Assembly (NCBI GenBank): GCA_009746045.1
Contig: RPFO01002339.1
Coordinates: 1-58,146, forward strand
DNA: 58,146 nt
Origin: Mesostigma viride
Taxonomy: Eukaryota > Streptophyta > Mesostigmatophyceae > Mesostigmatales > Mesostigmataceae
Direction of reading: 5' to 3'
Shown piece by piece: positions 1-10,933 of this stretch (position 1 is its first letter; each line of letters starts with the position of its first letter). Under the pieces are notes generated by a model. The model was given only the letters and a program-made list of their open reading frames with translations. It made no database searches and was not told where the DNA came from. Both the position numbers and the translations under genes were made by a program.

Positions 1-475
1 CGGAAACCGACATCGCGAGCGCGCACAGAGAGATCGCCGTTTTCACCCCCGCCGACTTCGCGACGTCGCTCCAGGCGAATTCCGGTGCACCATGTCCCTG
101 GGATACTTGCACGCGGACGACGAGTTGAAAGACCAATACTACGAACTTCACTATCGGAACGCGAACCGGGAAGTGATCCCCGCGACCACGCTGGCGCCCC
201 CGAAATCGTCGTGTCGGAACAGACGGACACGTTCTTCGTGGTGACGGCCGACGTGTCTCCCTTCTACGCGGCTGGATACACGCAAGGGAGCCTGTTCTTC
301 CGGACGACCACCCCGACGGCCGGCAACGTGCCTTACATCCCTCCCGAGGCGTCCGCTTCCTTCATCCTGCCGAACCTCGAGGCCGACAAGATCAAGAGCG
401 TGACGTTCGGATCGCGCCGCGTCCGGCTACTCGGGGTCCGCGGACAAGGAGACGCATTCGAAGGTCGACGTCCGC
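1..475 (+). pseudogene. Broken 5' part of Ig-like surface protein gene, cut by window edge
   Basis: The protein-like signal changes frame three times before joining the long open frame at 476. It is in frame 3 from the edge to about 90, frame 2 from the ATG at 92 (MSLGYLHADDELK...) to about 195, and frame 1 from about 200 to 415 (...SEQTDTFFVVTADVSPF...). It then returns to frame 2, which runs into 476 without a stop. The composition matches the downstream beta-rich protein, so this is one gene whose 5' end lies outside the window. The break near 195 coincides with a C5 run. Real decay or uncorrected long-read indels are both possible. Confidence 0.6.
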
Positions 476-3400
476 GTGGACTTCGGCGGCGCCGTGCAGG
501 AGACCGACATCGCCGCGCTCATCGGAGTGCACGACCCGACGGCCACCTCCAACGAGTACGGCTACAAACTCACCAAGGCCTTCTGGTTCGAGTACGAGTA
601 CGCGGACGCCAGCATAAGGAACTCGACTCTCTACTTGAACGCGGAGCTGAAAGAGAATCACCTGGACACGCCCGTGGACGGCGCGTACTACGCGATATTC
701 ACCGTGACCACGTGGCAGACGAAGGGCGACGTCACGTTCACCCCGCCCGCCAACCCCGTCCGGATCCGGGCGACCGTGAACGGCGGACTCCTCCACGCTG
801 CGGCGGACCCCGCGAAGACGTTCCGCGACATGTCGGGCGCGACGCTTGCAATGTCCATAGGAGAGTTCATGCTAAACAGCGACGTCACCCCGCTCGGACA
901 GTTCCAGACGTCCATGCGGGCGGTCTCGAACGCGCCGGGACAAGTAGCGATGGCGGTGACATACTCCCACCCCCTGGCGACCGCCCCCGTCGCGGACTCC
1001 TTCAAGGAGCTGCTGGAATTCAACCACGCGTCGTGGAGGAGCCGGATCACCGCGATCGAGACCAACGTCGCGAAGACCGAGACGGTCGTGACGTTCGCGG
1101 TCCTCGAGGGAGACCCCGCCGCGCTCGAGGTAAGGCTGGGACAAGGCACGGTGACGGACGCGTTCGGACGCAAGAACGAGACGTTCCCGTCCCGAACCCC
1201 GGATTCGTCGCTCTCGATGACCGTGTCCCCGGTCCCGAAGAAACAGTTCGTGTTCGCGCTCGATTTCGACAGGTACGAACAGAACAAGGACCAGTACCCG
1301 TACACGATCCCCGTCACGGTCCAGATGCGTATGACGGACGGCACGACGCTCACTCCTCCCGCCCCCGCGGCGACCAACAGTTACGGGTACCTGACGTTCG
1401 GCGACACGGATTGGAGTTTGACAGCGGTTCTGGAACACGGCGCCACTTCCGAGCAACGGACGGACGTGACCGCGAGGTTCAAGTACGTGTCGGGAGCGGG
1501 GACCGAGACTCTCCACCTGGACACCCGACTGGGTATCGCCAGCTTGCCGCCGAGGGGATACAGCGCGACGTCCAACCGCCTGGTCCTTCGCCCGAGTCTC
1601 GCGTCGGGTGTCGTATCGCAATATTCGGCGCTGACGCCGTTCGTCGGAACGGAGATCTCATTCGCGCCGAGTTCCTCCGCGGTCATCGAGAGGTTCGCCG
1701 CGTCCTCGACGACCGTCGAGAAGGTGACGGACACGAACTACGATTTCCGTTTGACCGCGACTTTCCCTAACCCAGCGTCTCTCTCGGGCGGCGCGACGAT
1801 CACGGAGAACTTCAACATGTGTCGGTCGTTCCGAGCGACGAATGACCAGGGACAAACGTTATCGGTCGCGTACAAACCCGGGAGCACGGTTCTCTCGCAG
1901 GACGCGAAGACCGTCAGCGCCGTCTACACGGTGAGTCCGCCGACGTCCTCGTCAGATCCGAGCGGAGCGACGACCGTCCCGTTCGCTTCCGACGTGATCC
2001 GATTCGCGTACACGCTCCGGTCCGAATTCCTGACGGTCTCCGGCGACTACACGTTCTTTATCGTCACCGCGGAGACCGCGACGACCCTCACGGTCGCGGG
2101 ACTTGCCACGGAGATCGTCGTAATCGCGCCGACACTCGCGTACGCGGGTCCGGGCAACCAGCTGCTGTTGACGTTGTCGTCGACGAGCACGATCCCGTCC
2201 AGCGTCAGGAACTTGCTACTCCAGCCGCTCGCGCTTGGCATCGGGGTCGTCCCGGCGGCGATCCCGTTGACGGACCTCGCCGAAAACCCAGACGGGACAT
2301 GGAGTTGCACGGTGACCCCGACGCGGATCTCCAGCGAGACCACCGACCCCGACGGCGCGAACGCGATGCTTCGACATTACCGATTCGCTTTGACGTCCAA
2401 CGGAAGCATCAAAGACGACAAGGGGATCAGCGTACAGGTCAATCCTTTCCCAACTCCCGCCTTGCTATTCGATCCCAATCTGAACCCGGCATTGACCGTG
2501 ACCAAGACGGGGGACGAGGTGTTCCGACTGCAGATGAACTTCACCAAATGCGCGCGGTTCCCGACGAACCTCGCGGACGTGGCAGCACAAGCCGTCACCG
2601 TGGAAGTGCGCGGATCGGACGGCTCGGTCCTCCCGACCACGAACTACGCGTACACACGCGCGATCGTGGGAACGCCGTCGTACCCCAACGCGACGGTCGA
2701 CGTGACGTTCACGAGGTGCACGATCCAGAGCGGGTCGGTGGTCTTCGGCACCGCGTCGTCTCTCTTCCGGTACCCGGACGACGGCGCCGAGCAGGTATAC
2801 GGTCACGACACGGCGATCGTCGTGACCCATACGGCGATCGGCAGCGCCACGGCGCTGTTCCCGAAACCCCTGTTCCCCATGACCGCGAGGTACACGGAGT
2901 TCGTGTTGTTCGAGGAGGGCGAGCACGGCGAACCGGCCGGACTCTACATCAACATTCAGCTGTTGGACAGCGGTACAGGGAGGACGATCACGAGTTTCCC
3001 GACCGCCCAGACGTTCCTATCGAATACCATTTTCGTGACCGACCCGACGGATTCGGATCTCGTAAGCAGATTGTCCGGCCAGTACCTGAGCGTCGTTTCG
3101 AGCATCGAAGACAAGACGTTCACCGTGTTCGTCGGCGCCGGCTTCTTCCGATGGATCCAACTAAGACTCAGCGATCACACGAAGTTTCCGACCTTTCAAA
3201 TGACGATCACGAATCCGGCGTCGTGGCTCACGGATTCCAAAGGGTTCACGGTCGCGAACCCGGCCTACTCGACCGTCATTCCTTCCCTCGTCGTGCTCTC
3301 CGACCTGGTAGTGAGCTTCTCGGACTATAAACTCGTGGTGTTCGACCTCTTACCGGAGGACACCGAACTCTCGGTGACGGTATTCAACGCGGACGTCGAG

Positions 3401-3709
3401 TGGACGATCGTCACGCTAAACGAGGGCAGCAGCACGTACAAACAGACCGCGTCTTGCCGCGCCAACACGACCGAACATGCCGGAAAATGGATGATAGACG
3501 TACCCTTCCCCCTTCTCCCCGCCCTCGTGTCATCCGTCTTGGCCACATCTTACACCGTCACCATCCCCGCGGACACCGTGACCGGTCCGTACCTCCCTGG
3601 AGGCGTGACGGGGAAGAACGTCCAAGCGTTCCCGGTGTACCAGAAGGTGAATGTACCCATACCATTCGGCACGTCGCCGCTCAACGGTCTCGAGTTCCCG
3701 ATATTCTAG
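476..3709 (+). CDS. Large beta-rich protein with Ig-like (Big-type) modules, probable surface or fibre protein
   Basis: This is the uninterrupted 1077-codon part of a longer gene; the frame is already open upstream of the nominal GTG. The protein is rich in Thr, Val and Ser, with no membrane segment in the visible part. It repeatedly shows strand-rich blocks ending in signatures such as GTVTDAFGRKNE, SIKDDKGISV and WLTDSKGFTV. These resemble the D-x-x-G-x-x-N end of bacterial Ig-like (Big_12-type) domains. Two other genes here (3780, 17220) carry related modules. A role as a stalk or adhesin on a virion or cell surface is inferred from this architecture only. The stop is TAG at 3707-3709. Confidence 0.7.
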   Translation: MDFGGAVQETDIAALIGVHDPTATSNEYGYKLTKAFWFEYEYADASIRNSTLYLNAELKENHLDTPVDGAYYAIFTVTTWQTKGDVTFTPPANPVRIRATVNGGLLHAAADPAKTFRDMSGATLAMSIGEFMLNSDVTPLGQFQTSMRAVSNAPGQVAMAVTYSHPLATAPVADSFKELLEFNHASWRSRITAIETNVAKTETVVTFAVLEGDPAALEVRLGQGTVTDAFGRKNETFPSRTPDSSLSMTVSPVPKKQFVFALDFDRYEQNKDQYPYTIPVTVQMRMTDGTTLTPPAPAATNSYGYLTFGDTDWSLTAVLEHGATSEQRTDVTARFKYVSGAGTETLHLDTRLGIASLPPRGYSATSNRLVLRPSLASGVVSQYSALTPFVGTEISFAPSSSAVIERFAASSTTVEKVTDTNYDFRLTATFPNPASLSGGATITENFNMCRSFRATNDQGQTLSVAYKPGSTVLSQDAKTVSAVYTVSPPTSSSDPSGATTVPFASDVIRFAYTLRSEFLTVSGDYTFFIVTAETATTLTVAGLATEIVVIAPTLAYAGPGNQLLLTLSSTSTIPSSVRNLLLQPLALGIGVVPAAIPLTDLAENPDGTWSCTVTPTRISSETTDPDGANAMLRHYRFALTSNGSIKDDKGISVQVNPFPTPALLFDPNLNPALTVTKTGDEVFRLQMNFTKCARFPTNLADVAAQAVTVEVRGSDGSVLPTTNYAYTRAIVGTPSYPNATVDVTFTRCTIQSGSVVFGTASSLFRYPDDGAEQVYGHDTAIVVTHTAIGSATALFPKPLFPMTARYTEFVLFEEGEHGEPAGLYINIQLLDSGTGRTITSFPTAQTFLSNTIFVTDPTDSDLVSRLSGQYLSVVSSIEDKTFTVFVGAGFFRWIQLRLSDHTKFPTFQMTITNPASWLTDSKGFTVANPAYSTVIPSLVVLSDLVVSFSDYKLVVFDLLPEDTELSVTVFNADVEWTIVTLNEGSSTYKQTASCRANTTEHAGKWMIDVPFPLLPALVSSVLATSYTVTIPADTVTGPYLPGGVTGKNVQAFPVYQKVNVPIPFGTSPLNGLEFPIF

Positions 3710-3779
3710 ACCAGGCATCGCCTTTTTTAATCGCCGCGTAGGGTAACGACCCGTCGGCGCGCGAGTCCCTCCCTCCGCG

Positions 3780-4999
3780 ATGTCCGTCACCATCCCCCTC
3801 CAATACCAGTCCCCCGTGACCGACTTCTCGACCCCGGGCGCCGCCACGACCTCGATCCGCGCCACTTTCCGCGACGACCAGGAGGGAATCACGATGCCCC
3901 TCCCGATCGCGTCCATCCAACGCGAGGACGACAAGAACTACTCCGTCACCGTCGTGACCTCGGAGATCCCCAAGTTCGTGACCAAAGGCGTCCTCACGCT
4001 GAACATGGACCAGGGGCACACGAAGAGCGCACTGACCGGCATCCCCGCCGCGCCCAGCGCCCTGTCGTTCCCGATGAACCGACCGGAACCGCTCGTTCCC
4101 CGCTTCAGCATCGGCGAGTTGCCGTTTATACGGACGCCGACGGAGGCCACGTTCGAGGTCGGGTTCCACTTCCCCGCGGCCGTGAACTTCACGGACCCGA
4201 ACCTCCTCCAGATCACATTGACGGACAGTCTGAACCGCGTGTTCAACGACGGCACGCTGCGATCCGAGGGCAGGATCAAGAACTTCACGCTCGCGGACGC
4301 GGAAGGCGGCGAACAGGGCAAGGATTACATCCTCAATTTCGTCTTGGCCTACGGCGACCTGTCGGTGTACGGCATCAACACGGGCACGATCACGGCGACG
4401 TTCCCGAGCGACGCGGTGGCGGACTCGGCCGGACGCGGAAACTTGGCCCGGTCCGCGTCGACGCTCTTCCAACTGCTCGCGACCCCGCTGTCGTTCGACA
4501 TCTTCCCGCTCGAGGGCGCACCACCAAACCTGACGACGCCGGCGACGAGCGGCGGGTTCATAATCGTGGACGGCGAAATCTACGTGGAAGTCCAATGGAA
4601 TCACCCGGTCAAGCTGGCCGAACACAACGACGCCAACACGACGGCGAACTTCGGGATGGACAAACTGGACATCATCTTCTTCCCGCTGGACAACAACGAC
4701 TACGCAGGCGGACTAGAGGCCGGCCTGCTCCCAAAAACCCGGCGTCCGGCCCGGGCGCGTACGATTTCGTCAAGGTCAACGAGTACACGTTCCGCGTGCG
4801 TCTGAGCCTGACGGAGTGGCAGATCCTGAAGAGCGACCTCACCCCCGTCCTGGTGACCGAGGGCCTCCTACTGTTCCGCGTGCGGGCCGGGGAGTCGGCG
4901 TACAAAATGTCGTACGTGTCCGACCCTCTGAACCCGGGCGCCCCGGTGGTCCAGACCCGGACCTTGCAGGTGAGCCGCAACATGCGCGTCGTGGCCTGA
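3780..4999 (+). CDS. Ig-like beta-rich protein, one frameshift near 4733
   Basis: The ATG at 3780 follows the previous gene by 70 bp in the same orientation. The frame encodes a beta-rich protein (MSVTIPLQYQSPVTDF...) with a Big-like signature, AVADSAGRGNLARS. At an A5 run (4733-4737) the coding signal moves by one base into the frame that ends at TGA 4997-4999 (...VNEYTFRVRLSLTEW...). One missing A would restore a single frame of about 406 codons. The product is probably a companion of the preceding surface-type protein. A programmed shift at this run is possible but less likely, since similar homopolymer breaks occur in unrelated genes here. Confidence 0.7.
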
Positions 5000-5076
5000 G
5001 GGGCGCGAGCGGACGCCGACGCGCGACGTCGCGTCACGTCTCCCCACAATGTCTGCGCTGTTTGTATGCGCCGACG

Positions 5077-5385
5077 ATGGAGGAAACTTCCCCTTCGACC
5101 CCTTCGACGGTCGCGAAGAGACCGTTCAAATGTCCGTCCTATTCGTGCAAAAGCGCCTTCGGCACGTACCAGAAGTGGATCCGGCATTACAACGACCAGC
5201 ACACTTGGATGATGACCAAAGAGGGACAAGACCTCGTGGCGGCCGCGTGCGAGCGAGCCTCGTCCAACCCCGAACGCAACCCCACCCCCGCCGAGTTCGC
5301 AAACAGATTCGGTGTCCAAAGAGGGGAGGAGACACGCAGAGACAAGTCGATGCACCGTGATGATATCATCGTAATCATTGAATAA
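5077..5385 (+). CDS. Small single C2H2 zinc-finger protein
   Basis: About 102 residues from the ATG at 5077 (METSPS-type start). Residues about 19-42 contain a finger with spacing C-X4-C-X12-H-X4-H (CPSYSCKSAFGTY...). The remainder is charged and ends in DDIIVIIE. Single-finger proteins of this kind are common in large DNA viruses, where they may bind nucleic acid or protein; the target here is unknown. An alternative upstream ATG at 5049 lies in another frame. The stop codon is part of a hairpin shared with the convergent gene at 5408. Confidence 0.7.
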   Translation: MEETSPSTPSTVAKRPFKCPSYSCKSAFGTYQKWIRHYNDQHTWMMTKEGQDLVAAACERASSNPERNPTPAEFANRFGVQRGEETRRDKSMHRDDIIVIIE

Positions 5386-5397
5386 ACCGCTTTATTC
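5380..5397. terminator. Bidirectional hairpin with AATAAA on both strands
   Basis: GAATAAACCGCTTTATTC is a perfect 7-bp stem with a 4-base loop between two convergent genes. It places an AATAAA hexamer on each strand just after, or overlapping, each stop codon. Palindromic 3'-end signals are known from some giant viruses; the function here is inferred. Confidence 0.55.
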
Positions 5398-5407
5398 GCG
5401 ACATTTA

Positions 5408-6370
5408 TTAACCATAAAAGCCTCCCGTGACGACGAATCGCATCACGCGCGCGTCGCACGATAACATGATAGCCAATTCTCTCAGAAATTCGGTCCTCTC
5501 CGTTTTCGCGGCGGACTCTTCTTCGGCGGCCACTCGCCGCATTTCATCTCTCACGCGCGCGATGTATCCCGACCGCCCGCACTCCGCCGCGTGGACGTCC
5601 ACCATCGACAACTGCACAAAATTCGAACAGAACTGCGGGTAATATTCCGACCTCAGGAGCGCGGCCGCCTCGCCGGTCGGGTATTTGGACAGGTCGATCA
5701 TCATCTCGACGACGTCGCCCGTCATGCGCTCCATCCCCGCGACGAGCGACTCCCTCTCTCGCATCGCCCGGACGAAATCCGGCCGCTTCCACAGCTCCAA
5801 CGTGGAGAGGCGCTGATACCCCAAGTCCCGCACCTGCCGGTCCAATCGCAGCAAGTCGACCGGGTGGAAAGGGTACCTGGTGACGGGGTCCTCGAACGTC
5901 CCCGACGCGACGACGTACTCGGCCAGCTTGACCGCGTCGAACCCCGCGACCCTGCGATCGGGGCGCACGAACTTGAACACCCTCTCTTTCGGCGGCAGCG
6001 GTTCCAACGTGATGGGATCCTCCGCGTTGCGCGGCCGCATGCACACCCTTCTCCGCACGGCCTCTCTGGCGCGGCGGTACGGCAACACGACGGAACGGAC
6101 CCACCGCTGGATCACGCACGCGCGCTGATGGAGCCACAGAGCACACTCCATGCACCTCTTCCGCAGTCCTCTGTACAATACGAGCCCTCGAAACTTGCCG
6201 AACCGTCGCAGATCGTCCACGGTGGTCTTTCCGAAAGGCCGCCACGGGACCCTGTCCATGTCCCGCGCGGTCAGCTTGAACCGGGGGTAGTTCCTGGCGA
6301 CCCTTTGCGCGTTCATTCGCGCGCGACCTCCGACGCGGTCCGCCGCTCGACCCGCGTATACTGAGGACAT
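5408..6370 (-). CDS. U-box/RING-like protein with IQ-type motif
   Basis: About 320 residues from the ATG at 6370 (MSSVYAGRAADR); a GTG start at 6397 is possible. The N-terminal third is very basic and includes an IQ-like helix (CVIQRWVRSVVLPYRRAR) that could bind calmodulin or a similar partner. It is followed by EDPITLEPLPPKERVFKF, which resembles the first loop and strand of U-box or modified RING domains, and by a second EDPVTRYPF block. This suggests an E3-ligase-like fold of the kind found in several large DNA viruses. The gene is convergent with the zinc-finger gene and divergent from the basic gene at 6467. Confidence 0.6.
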   Translation of the reverse strand: MSSVYAGRAADRVGGRARMNAQRVARNYPRFKLTARDMDRVPWRPFGKTTVDDLRRFGKFRGLVLYRGLRKRCMECALWLHQRACVIQRWVRSVVLPYRRAREAVRRRVCMRPRNAEDPITLEPLPPKERVFKFVRPDRRVAGFDAVKLAEYVVASGTFEDPVTRYPFHPVDLLRLDRQVRDLGYQRLSTLELWKRPDFVRAMRERESLVAGMERMTGDVVEMMIDLSKYPTGEAAALLRSEYYPQFCSNFVQLSMVDVHAAECGRSGYIARVRDEMRRVAAEEESAAKTERTEFLRELAIMLSCDARVMRFVVTGGFYG

Positions 6371-6466
6371 CTTTTTTTCTCCGCGCTCGCAGGGCACGGA
6401 ATTCTCTTTTCTACTCCTATTGTTGTACGAGCGCCGCGCGCGTGATCACATATAGAGAGAGAGAGA
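6371..6466. promoter_or_regulatory. Divergent promoter region, TATATA then GA repeat
   Basis: A 96-bp spacer between the start codons at 6370 (minus) and 6467 (plus). On the plus side a TATATA-like element (6449-6454) runs directly into a (GA)n tract that ends at the ATG, so any leader must be very short. The minus side is T-rich next to its ATG. Compact divergent promoters fit a viral gene layout. Confidence 0.4.
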
Positions 6467-7342
6467 ATGCCCCCGAACCGATCCAGACGCACGTCGACGC
6501 GATCGACGTCCGCGCGCGCAAGACCGCGGAAGGCCGCGCGGAAGACGGTCGCGCGAAAGAACCCCGTCGCGCGCACGAGGACAAGCGTCCGCCGCGGGGT
6601 CGCTCGACGCAGGACGCACACGACGCGCGCGTACGAGTACCAAAACGAGCTGGGGTACGCGCTTAAAAGGTTCAACAAAGCCTTTCCTGACACCCCCGCG
6701 ATCCACGACGGCAAGAGAACTCAACTCGGCCAGTACGGACCGAACAAGAACTTCGATGGGGAGGAGTTGGATCACATCGTCAACGTGCTCCGAACCGTGC
6801 AAGACGACCAGGAAAGGTTGCGAGAGCTTAACGCGAGCATCGACGAATACGTTTCGGCGAGACGGTTCTTCCAAACCGACGGCAAGCAAGGAAGATTGCC
6901 GAATTCGTTTAATCAAAGGGAAGCCATGTTCCATCAACGCGCTATCGAGACTTACAAGACCGCAACGGGGAAAGAACCGTCCAAAAGAGACCTCGAGAAT
7001 TTTCTTAGCATGGCGGGTGGCGCATCGAGCGAGTATAAACACGACACGACCGTCGAGAAAGAGCGAGAGATTCTCAGAAAATTCGACAGACGGATCGGCG
7101 ACTACGACGACGCTCGCGTCCAGAGGCTTCTGAACGAGTTCGTCCCGACCTATAACAACGTCGCCCCCTACCACGCGAAGATCGACGCCAACAACCCGGA
7201 CGACCCGAATCTCGGACGCCTACGCCGCGCGGCCGAAGAAATCGCTCAAGGCAAGCTCGATTACAACCACGAAACGGCGAAAAAGAGGATGCTCGACCAG
7301 GTCAGGGGGATAATCAAGGAGAAGCTGAGCGAACCGGCGCGG
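6467..7342 (+). pseudogene. 5' half of a basic 794-codon gene interrupted by a copia element
   Basis: The ATG at 6467 opens a frame with an Arg/Lys-rich N-terminus (about the first 55 residues, many RARPR/RTRTS repeats), followed by a helical, charged region. The host sequence ends at 7342. The frame runs only six more bases into the LTR before a TAG. Reading resumes in the same frame at 14924 once the element and one copy of the CGCGG duplication are removed. The basic N-terminus suggests DNA binding or packaging; no family was recognised. Confidence 0.75.
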
Positions 7343-8007
7343 ATTTAGCGACGCCGGCCAGGCAGCTGCCGTGAGCTCCTGGTCCTTGTCGCAACTGTTA
7401 GGACCTAGGTCGCGTAGCTTGCAACCTTTGCTCCTCGCCCCAGGTAACGCTCTCGCTGGCTTGCTCACTCCAAGTGACAACCACGGTGCGTCGGCAAAGA
7501 ACTGCCTTGACCTGCCTTAGGCCATAGCTTTATGTTACCTCATTTCCATGGTGCCCTAAGGCATCTCCCGTCGGCCTCGCACAGTGCACCGCTACCTTGC
7601 CAGAGCTCAGCTTACCGCTACCTTGCATCCTTGCTGCAGGCAGCGTTAAGGACCTCTGACATCCCGTGACTAGGTATCACCAGTTCCTGTCACAGCTCTG
7701 CACGGATGCGTATCCTTGCAGAGCCCGCGACTGGCCTACTGGTCTCTACTTAGCCACAGGACCGTTGCGTCCTCAGCCTCCGTGGACCTTAGTCACGTGA
7801 TGGTCCAGGCTAAGCCTGTGCAGGCCCTGCCTGCCACGTGTCCTGTCCACGGCGACCTCGGTGTGCACTGCCGCCGCCGCCGGTCGGCAGTACTTCGGGA
7901 CCTGATAACTCTCACGTCCCTTGTCTGTTTCAGGCGGTCAGCACGGCGTTAGAAAGGTCTCCTCATCCTGCATCCAACTAGCACATTGGCGTCCCAATAT
8001 GCTAACT
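7343..8007 (-). repeat. 3' LTR (element orientation) of the copia element
   Basis: 665 bp, identical by eye to 14254-14918. On the plus strand it starts ATTTAGCG and ends GCTAACT. In element orientation the ends are AGTTAGC...GCTAAAT, an imperfect inverted repeat rather than the usual TG...CA. The internal side carries a purine-rich tract on the minus strand (AAGAAAGGG, about 8012-8020), consistent with a polypurine tract. Confidence 0.9.
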
Positions 8008-8999
8008 CCAACCCTTTCTTGTTTTGGAGGCTGGACCAGCCTGAGATTCCAATCAGCCATGCTCACTCATGCCACAGACTCCTGACCTCTCCCAGAGGCC
8101 AGGGCTGCCCTTCTTTTGGAACTTGAGGTTTTACCCAAAGATTAGTCCAGAGCCAACATTGGTTCCAAGGCCCAGCCCTGACCCAGATGTCAGCCCCCAA
8201 CCCTTTCTTTTGGGAACCTGGTTGAGGAGAAAAGTGAGGTCTCTACATCCAGGCAGCTGAACTTGGACAGAGGAAGTTATGATACGTATTATTGTGAGTT
8301 CCTGGTCCTTTCCAGTTATCACAGGCGCCCGTATCAGAGGCGCCCGCTCACAACCATTCCCCTTCCTTTTCATTCAACAGACACGGATAGAGCCCAGTTA
8401 ATGCTTGCCAAACTGGGGAGCCCATGTCCTCACTGAGGGATAAACTCAGGATTCACACATGCCAGGCTGTGGTCAGCTGGGGAATCGAACCCCACCCCAT
8501 ATCCTCCAGGTTTGGAACAGCTCCTGGAACTGTACATTACAAACAAACATGAAATGGAGATAACACGATTATGACTTATTAATATAGAGAGAATAACCCA
8601 TAATGAGGCTCCCTGGCAACCACGTCCAACATGGTCACACAACCAGGGTTTTATTAGCATGCAACAGGTTGGTTACAGAGAATATAAACAAATGTACAGC
8701 AACCTGTAAGAGCCAACATTTGGGCTGCCCTTTCAGGGTCCATTCCATGAAGACCCAAGGCCGGTTACAAGGTCCTTAAGACCCTTCTGCAACCCCATGA
8801 CAGGGCCAGGCGATATTCTCAGCCAGGGGAGTGACTCCACCCTGACCCCTGTTCAGCAGGGTGTACGAACCCTGAAGAACCTGCTGTCAGCCATTTCTGG
8901 CTACCCAGCCCACCGGGACACATCCCACCTCAGAGCAAGGCGTTGGTCTCCCTAGCACCCCACCATGGGGCCCATGAGCCCACGGAGCAGAGGGTACTG

Positions 9000-9650
9000 C
9001 TACACGGCCTTCTCCTCAAGCTTGGTGAGAGCATCTGCAGGGTTGTCCACGCCAGCCACATATTCAATGTCAGCAAACCAGGACAGTGCCTTGAGCAACA
9101 GATAATCAAGGTCCCTGCTTCTGGCCAGCTGCCTGTGCACGAACTGCACCATGCCCATGCTGCCAGTTTTCACCAGTGTGTGCATCTGCAACCGACAGGA
9201 AGCTACCTTACATAGCTGGTAGAAAAGCTCCCTCAAGTAAAGGGCTGTGTGCAGCCCCTCACAGATTGCCCTGCACTCAGCAATGTCACTGCTGGGGTTA
9301 CCCTATTCTGCAACCGACTGTACCAGCAGACCAGAGAGGACTGTTCCTGCACCAGGGTGATTAATGCTGCTGCCCGCCCCCTGACCTCTGTGACCTTCCT
9401 ACTATCCATAGAACTGTCCACATAGAGAACCATGTCAAAGGGCCTGTACTAATCCAAAGGACCCAAGATGAGAGGTGGAGACATCCTCACAGATTGCATC
9501 ACACTCTCAACACCCACCTCGACCAGCTGGGAATCTGTCAACCGACTCAAGACCAGCAGGTCAGGCGCACAAATGCTAGCCAACCATGCCAACATACCGC
9601 GTATGGTAGCACCCCTTGGCCGGGTAATGGGCTCCTGCAGGGACACTTAA
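9000..9650 (-). pseudogene. copia connection and RNase H remnants
   Basis: Minus-strand fragments in neighbouring frames show copia features. First is the post-RT connection (ATIRGMLAWLASICAPDLL, resembling the G-x-L-x-W-L-A-x-x-x-x-P-D-L pattern). Next are YVDSSMDS and QNRVTPAVTLLSAG, resembling the first and central RNase H strands. The C-terminal segment FADIEYVAGVDNPADALTKL is close to the usual copia ending. Frame changes between pieces make it non-functional. Confidence 0.75.
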
Positions 9651-10646
9651 CACAGCAGGCACACTTATCAAAGAAAGGTGGTATTGTTCGCCATGTCTCC
9701 CTAGCCTCTTCCTGGTCACCTTGAGAAAAGCCCCCTTGAAATCTATCAAAGCAGAGCCATAGGCAATGCCTTTGACCAGGAAGGATAAGAAAACACACAA
9801 CAACATTCTCCACGTGTCATGCAGCATCCCTGGAGTATAGAGCTCCTCATCTGCTATCTGTCTAGTGCCATGGTACTCGGTTGCAATTGGTCTGACATGT
9901 GGCACCTCGACACCATCTACCTGTTTGAGCTTGAGGACAAACATCAATCTGAGCAGCTGGTGATCCTCAGGGAGGACCTCTACAGGCTCTGCACAGTTGG
10001 CAATCATCCACTCATGCCCAGAAGCAACGAAGCCAGGAGTCCATGCCTTAGCCATCTTGGGGCTTTGCATCATCTCCACTAGCTTGCGCCAAGGTACAGG
10101 ACTCGTTCCAGGGATCTGGTACCTCTGCACCCCCAACTGGCGTGGGTCAAACGTAGTTGGGATGATCAGCAGGTCCTTAGCAATGGGCTCCTTAGAATCA
10201 GGCCCCTCCACTGCAACACCCTTCACAGCCCTTACAGCCACACTAAGTCCCTGGGAGTAGCGATATCTCTGGAGGGGTAAACTACCCTGCCCTTCTAGTG
10301 CCAATTCCTCAGAGGTTATCGTCACCTCCGGCTGGCATAAGAAATTCTGCCCCAGTATGGCTGGACCCTCATAGCCCTCTACCACACAGAACACCGTGGG
10401 CACCCCCAGAATAGGCACACTCACCTCCCCCAGAACTTTCATGGACACATTCCTCGAGAAATCAGACACGGCTGGGCAACCGGCTACAGACATCTGCAAC
10501 CTTGCAGCATCCTCAGCCCTCAGAATGGACACCTGCGAGTTGGTATCCACCTCTAATGTTGCTGCCCAGCATGACCCCCACCCCGTGAGCTTAGATACCT
10601 TGGGATCACGCTTGCCGCTCATCAATGCCCGGATGACGTCCGCCAT
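9650..10646 (-). pseudogene. copia protease and truncated reverse transcriptase
   Basis: The open frame begins with an aspartic-protease-like block (ATLEVDTNSQVSIL; the usual D-S/T-G is D-T-N here). It reaches the first conserved RT block (YGSALIDFKGAFL), equivalent to the copia D-V-K-x-A-F-L motif. About 90 bases later the sequence is already in the connection region. The fingers-palm portion, including the YVDD catalytic motif, has therefore been deleted. The element cannot encode an active RT. Confidence 0.75.
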
Positions 10647-10933
10647 GAGGAGCCCCTTGGGCTTTGGTCCAGCCCTGGCCCCCTACTGGCCTTGTGACAG
10701 TTGATGCAGCAGATTCCAGCTCACCCTCGTCCATCCAGGACAGACCATCATCCAAGCATGGAGGGTTAGCATCTACTGCCTGGCTCTCCTCCTGAGCCTC
10801 AACCTCCAAGGGAGGCTCAGGGCCGTCTACAGGCCAGATTGCACTTGGCCTTTTCTCTCGGATGTGAGCCCAGGACAACCTGTACACGCGCCTAGGATCC
10901 CTGTCCAAGGCTACCAGACAAGAATGGTTGGCC

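Noticed and set aside
4725-4745. Programmed ribosomal frameshift at the A5 run
   Set aside because: Possible, but similar one-base breaks at other homopolymers in unrelated genes make an indel more likely.
7716-7952. 78-codon open frame, repeated at 14627-14863
   Set aside because: Lies inside the LTR; duplicated only because the LTR is.
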